Below are positions 14,497-15,225 of a stretch of DNA of 15,225 nt, piece by piece. Position 1 is the first letter of the stretch, and each line of letters begins with the position of its first letter. Under the pieces are notes generated by a model that worked only from the letters and a program-made list of their open reading frames with translations, did no database searches and was not told the origin of the DNA. A program made the position numbers and the translations under genes. The DNA is from Candidatus Woesearchaeota archaeon (GTDB lineage Archaea > Nanobdellota > Nanobdellia > CSSed11-243R1), in assembly GCA_007133845.1 (NCBI GenBank), contig SLLY01000065.1:1-15225 (forward strand). Reading direction: 5' to 3'.

Positions 14497-15225
14497 TTAA
14501 CTTCTAGGGAAAGTTAAACTTACACCCCCTAATAATAAAATAATTACATATAAGATAAAAAATGGATGAGTAATTATCGTTAAAGATAAACTAGCAATTA
14601 CTCCAGAAATAATTAATAAAGATCCGCCTATCTTTTCTTTTTTTAAGCTTATAAATCCTCCAACACTTCCAGGTATTGAAGATATTAATATATATAACTC
14701 GGGTTCTTTAAAACCCATTTTAATCATTTCTATAAATGATGTTATACTATATTGTCCAAAAAAAATAAATAAAAATGACAATCCTAAAAAACCACCAAAA
14801 ATTCCTACGATAGATTCTAATTTATAATGTTTACGTAATAGATATACTACACTAATCAACATAATACAACATCCTGGAATTGCAAATAAAAAATATAGAA
14901 AACCTGCAAAACTGTAAAAAGTTCCAAATACTGAAAAAAAGAAAATGAGCCACAAAATAATAATTTTTGGTTTTATCTTCATAACCATATAAAAAAATAA
15001 TGAAGCAAAAAATATAAGTAATACAATTCCAAAAATACCTAAAATTCCTATTCTGTGTAACATATATCTTAAAAATATATACAAAATAGGATACATTATA
15101 GAAAATCCAATAATAATAAAAACGTGAGGTAATTTTATATCGAATTTAATTTTTTTTCTAATAAAAATTAAAACAAAAAAAGATGGGATAATAATTCCAA
15201 GTAAAAAAAGGATTAAATGATTAAA
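14497..15225 (-). CDS. Multi-pass membrane protein (N-terminus beyond the right edge)
   Basis: The minus-strand frame stays open to the last base of the window, giving 242 visible residues. An internal ATG at 15096 could be taken as the start, but the 43 codons above it are still typical membrane-protein sequence (LILFLLGIIIPSFFVLIFI, then a basic loop and VFIIIIGFSI), so the gene is almost surely longer. About eight or nine hydrophobic segments are visible, with short basic loops such as KIKPK and LRKHYK. The last 80 residues, with SIPGSVGGFISLKK, GGSLLIISGVIASLS and VIILLLGGVSL, look like the small four-helix proteins annotated DUF4064, a weak resemblance. No catalytic motif is seen. Function unknown. 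Confidence 0.7.
   Translation of the reverse strand, partial: FNHLILFLLGIIIPSFFVLIFIRKKIKFDIKLPHVFIIIGFSIMYPILYIFLRYMLHRIGILGIFGIVLLIFFASLFFYMVMKIKPKIIILWLIFFFSVFGTFYSFAGFLYFLFAIPGCCIMLISVVYLLRKHYKLESIVGIFGGFLGLSFLFIFFGQYSITSFIEMIKMGFKEPELYILISSIPGSVGGFISLKKEKIGGSLLIISGVIASLSLTIITHPFFILYVIILLLGGVSLTFPRS

Noticed and set aside
1-15225. tRNA, rRNA, insertion sequences or prophage genes.
   Set aside because: I saw no cloverleaf-like GGTTCGAATC segment, transposase motif, terminal repeats or phage genes; coding sequence fills nearly all of the window.

Overview
The window looks like chromosomal DNA of a small-genome archaeon. Archaeal markers are a NurA/HerA pair, an Mre11/Rad50 pair with an archaeal zinc hook, a fragment of the diphthamide enzyme Dph2, GGTG-type ribosome binding sites, TATA-like promoters and a T-run terminator. 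The DNA is very AT-rich, genes are tightly packed, and a huge beta-helix surface protein is present. A DPANN lineage (Nanoarchaeota/Woesearchaeota-like) is my best guess, but it rests on gene style, not on a marker-gene tree.

Layout. (1) Positions 1-4693, minus strand: one uninterrupted reading frame of at least 1564 codons, open at the left edge. It encodes a membrane-anchored surface protein with three right-handed beta-helix modules separated by a duplicated spacer domain. A strong Shine-Dalgarno sequence and a perfect 7-bp inverted repeat lie just upstream. (2) 4831-6117, minus: an MgtC/DUF4010-type membrane protein. (3) 6152-6394, plus: the first 80 residues of Dph2, which stop abruptly. 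A convergent minus-strand gene (6384-7007, anchored PepSY-like protein) overlaps its end. (4) 7105-10207, plus: rnhB-nurA-herA, a compact operon. (5) 10208-10546, minus: a small glycine-rich membrane protein that splits the repair genes into two blocks. (6) 10607-14467, plus: an unrecognised HEXXH protein, then mre11 and rad50, which overlap by 20 bp. A T-rich terminator follows. (7) 14497 to the right edge, minus: a multi-pass membrane protein whose start lies outside the window.

How the genes fit together. The plus-strand core is a DNA-end-processing module. Mre11-Rad50 recognises and opens broken ends, and HerA-NurA is the translocase and nuclease that resects them to leave 3' single strands. 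RNase HII removes ribonucleotides from DNA. The HEXXH protein sits first in the mre11-rad50 block, so a role for a protease at damaged DNA is possible but unproven. The minus-strand genes are envelope functions: surface protein, transporter-like protein and small membrane proteins.

The points most worth a second look are the cysteine-paired three-module surface protein, the truncated dph2, the HEXXH gene in the repair locus, and a serine at the Mre11 metal-site asparagine. I saw no tRNA, rRNA, CRISPR array or insertion sequence.
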